From: Candidatus Egerieicola pullicola
Lineage (GTDB): Bacteria; Bacillota; Clostridia; Oscillospirales; Ruminococcaceae
DNA length: 14,352 bases
Direction of reading: 5' to 3'
Assembly (NCBI GenBank): GCA_018712465.1
Contig: DVGY01000093.1
Coordinates: 1 to 14,352 of the forward strand
Below the pieces are notes generated by a model, which had not been told where the DNA came from, did not search any database, and worked only from the letters and a program-made list of their open reading frames with translations. This document shows positions 12,864 to 14,352 of the stretch, piece by piece. Numbering within the stretch: the stretch's first letter is position 1; every line of letters starts with the position of its first letter. Position numbers and translations under genes: made by a program.

Positions 12864-13445
12864 TTACGCTACAGGTTGCGTCTGAGACAGGTCGCTGTCG
12901 GTAGAAGAGGTGGTCTCCTCCAATTCATCGGGATAGTTGCCCCACAGTTTCACCAACGTGCTGTAGTAACCGTCCTCTTGGGTATCCCCCGGAAGAACCA
13001 GCACCTGGATGTTGCGAGCGGTCAACTGGGCCATCTCCCCTGCGGGAATACTTTCGGCGGTAATCAGCAAAGCGTCGGAAAAACTGAGGATGGCATTGTA
13101 ATCCGGATTGTGAGAGCTGCCCAGATGGTTCTGGGCTTTCATGCCAGGCGTGGTGTCGGTGTCGTCTCCCACTCCAATGATGCAGTCCTCCAGCTTCAAC
13201 TGAATCAAAGTCTGAGTCGCCGTGGAATCCAGCACAATGATGTTCTCCGGCTTCTGTTCCAGGGTGATACTCCCCGCCACCACCGGGTAGTCGGGAGCTT
13301 CCAGCCGTCGGGCCGGTTCCAGTTCGGTCTGACTGAACAGCCGCACACCAAACAGGATAAATAGGGCGATCAACGCCGCCAGCATGCACAAACAAATCAC
13401 CAGCCAGCGGTATTTGGGATTGAACTTGAACTTTTTCTTTCCCAT
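12864..13445 (-). CDS. Membrane-tethered protein with metal-receptor (TroA/BtuF-like) N-lobe-like domain
   Basis: 193 residues. A very basic start (MGKKKFKFNPKYR), one membrane helix (about 13-35) and an extracytoplasmic domain. The segment PENIIVLDSTATQTLIQLKL (66-85), then CIIGVGDDTD (88-97), SDALLITAES (123-132) and NIQVLVLPGD (145-154), follows the pattern of the N-terminal lobe of helical-backbone substrate-binding proteins (PF01497-like), where similar segments read as conserved SATE..LG..VGV, pD.Vi and ipvlvl. The C-terminal lobe is missing; the chain ends in an acidic, Ser/Thr-rich tail (173-193). There is no lipobox, and no ABC permease or ATPase of an uptake system lies nearby. Domain assignment is moderate and function unknown. 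AAGGAGGA directly follows the stop of the ATPase gene (12 bases between the genes), so it is co-translated with it. The start ATG has clear support. Confidence 0.7.
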   Translation of the reverse strand: MGKKKFKFNPKYRWLVICLCMLAALIALFILFGVRLFSQTELEPARRLEAPDYPVVAGSITLEQKPENIIVLDSTATQTLIQLKLEDCIIGVGDDTDTTPGMKAQNHLGSSHNPDYNAILSFSDALLITAESIPAGEMAQLTARNIQVLVLPGDTQEDGYYSTLVKLWGNYPDELEETTSSTDSDLSQTQPVA

Positions 13446-13457
13446 GACCCTTCCTCC

Positions 13458-14352
13458 TTATTCCGCATTTAAGCCCATAGCCAAACGACTTTCCAGTTGA
13501 TCCACATACTGCCGGGCTACCCGGCCGTTGCGGCTTCCCTTCCGGGTGGCAAAGCGTTCAGCTCCTTTGCGGATGGTAGCTTCATCCAACTGGATACCAC
13601 GGTCCACTGCCAGCGCCAGCACAATGTCGGCGTATTCCTGGGGAGTGGGTTTGGAATAGGTGAGGATCAAGCCAAACCGGTCGGAAAGGCTGGCGGCCTC
13701 GTCTCGGGTATCACTGGCATGAAGCTCGCTGCCTTCCCGGCTGGTGAAGGTTTCCTTAATCAAATGCCGCCGGTTGGTGGTGGCGTAGATCAAGGCGTTG
13801 TCCGGCATTCCCGACAAACTGCCTTCCAGCACTGCTTTTAACGTGTTGAAGTTGGCATCGCTTTCCTCAAAGGTCAAGTCGTCGATAAAGAGGATGAACT
13901 TTAAAGGCAGAGGACGGATGGTTCGCAGAACCCCTGCCAGAGAACCGATGTCCTCCTTGGAGATCTGGATCATCCGCAAGCCCATCTGGTGGTAATCGTG
14001 AAGCAGGGCCCGCACCGAGGTGGACTTGCCGGTACCGCGATCGCCGTAAAGCAGCACATGATGGGCGTGCTGGCCATGGAGAAAGCTGAGGGTGTTGTCC
14101 AGCAGTTTCTGCTTCTGGGTCTCATACTTTTTCAAAGCGGAGAGAGGGGCCGCATGGAACTGCTTTACCGGCACAATTTTGCCGTCCTCCAACGCAAAGG
14201 CGTAGTATTTACAGTACACCCCCACCCCGTTTTTAGCGTGGTGATCCGCAAAGGTAGCCAGATGTTCTCCCCACTGGTCCAAGGGTTGATACCGGCAGTG
14301 TTCCGGACAGAATTCTGCCAGAGACTGAATCAGTTCCTGCTGGGCGGGGAAA
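13458..14352 (-). CDS. DUF815-family AAA ATPase, 5' end beyond window
   Basis: Partial: the frame stays open to the right edge, giving 297 full visible codons plus one base; the start is outside. Residues are counted from the first full visible codon. Seen: Walker A GDRGTGKST (103-111), Walker B FILFIDDL (152-159), sensor 1 YATTNRRHL (189-197), a LSDRFGLILTYSKPT segment (222-236), and sensor-2-like RNGRVARQYVDQL (274-286). The NRRHL and LSDRFG strings are characteristic of DUF815 ATPases, usually somewhat over 400 residues, so roughly a third is missing. Cytosolic ATP-binding protein; the physiological role of the family is not established. A TTG at 14280-14282 could be mistaken for a start, but the family-like sequence continues upstream (FPAQQELIQSLAEF). 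It heads the operon with the tethered protein and the amidase, and its stop TAA abuts the next ribosome binding site. Confidence 0.88.
   Translation of the reverse strand, partial: FPAQQELIQSLAEFCPEHCRYQPLDQWGEHLATFADHHAKNGVGVYCKYYAFALEDGKIVPVKQFHAAPLSALKKYETQKQKLLDNTLSFLHGQHAHHVLLYGDRGTGKSTSVRALLHDYHQMGLRMIQISKEDIGSLAGVLRTIRPLPLKFILFIDDLTFEESDANFNTLKAVLEGSLSGMPDNALIYATTNRRHLIKETFTSREGSELHASDTRDEAASLSDRFGLILTYSKPTPQEYADIVLALAVDRGIQLDEATIRKGAERFATRKGSRNGRVARQYVDQLESRLAMGLNAE

Noticed and set aside
1..14352. CRISPR array, transposase, integrase, toxin-antitoxin pair or phage genes
   Set aside because: Reading both strands I found no regularly spaced repeats, no recombinase or nuclease motifs, and no small gene pair with such features.

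Overview
The window reads as a chromosomal segment of a fairly GC-rich Gram-positive anaerobe, most likely a clostridial gut lineage close to Oscillospiraceae/Ruminococcaceae. The grounds are a T-box leader on valS, AGGAGG-type ribosome binding sites, use of GTG and TTG starts, an EFR1-type flavodoxin-ferredoxin protein, a DUF815 ATPase and the ywiB-like/argS pairing. Family placement is inference from protein style; no 16S or other marker is present. I see no CRISPR array, transposase, phage gene, rRNA or tRNA. Most of the window is housekeeping DNA.

Layout. (1) 1-693, minus: left-truncated rhomboid-fold membrane protein without protease residues, divergent from (2) 880-2195, plus: a two-gene unit of a HAD hydrolase and an SGNH hydrolase with overlapping ends. 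(3) 2192-5313, plus: a sigma-A-type promoter whose -35 box overlaps the SGNH stop codon, a full valine T-box leader with mutually exclusive antiterminator and terminator, then valS from a GTG start. (4) 5314-5807: about 490 bases of non-coding DNA rich in hairpins, including a strong bidirectional terminator. (5) 5808-11063, minus: a tight five-gene operon in the order ddl, murI, DUF1934 (ywiB-like), argS, and a homocysteine-methyltransferase-like protein without zinc ligands, driven by a good promoter at 11111-11139. (6) 11229-12008, plus: an EFR1-type protein divergent from ddl. (7) 12048-14352, minus: an operon of a DUF815 AAA ATPase (5' end outside the window), a membrane-tethered metal-receptor-like half domain, and a membrane-anchored N-acetylmuramoyl-L-alanine amidase; a bidirectional terminator separates it from (6).

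How the genes work together. ddl and murI supply D-Ala-D-Ala and D-Glu for peptidoglycan and are co-transcribed with argS; the amidase of the last operon remodels the same polymer. valS is controlled by uncharged tRNA-Val. Several gene junctions in the minus operons place the upstream stop codon inside or next to the downstream Shine-Dalgarno sequence, which suggests translational coupling.

The least ordinary content is (a) four enzyme-fold proteins that lack or change canonical catalytic residues (rhomboid, HAD, SGNH, homocysteine methyltransferase), (b) the membrane-tethered binding-protein half domain between an ATPase and a cell-wall amidase, and (c) the hairpin-rich intergenic block after valS. 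I do not see a clear new defence or mobile system.
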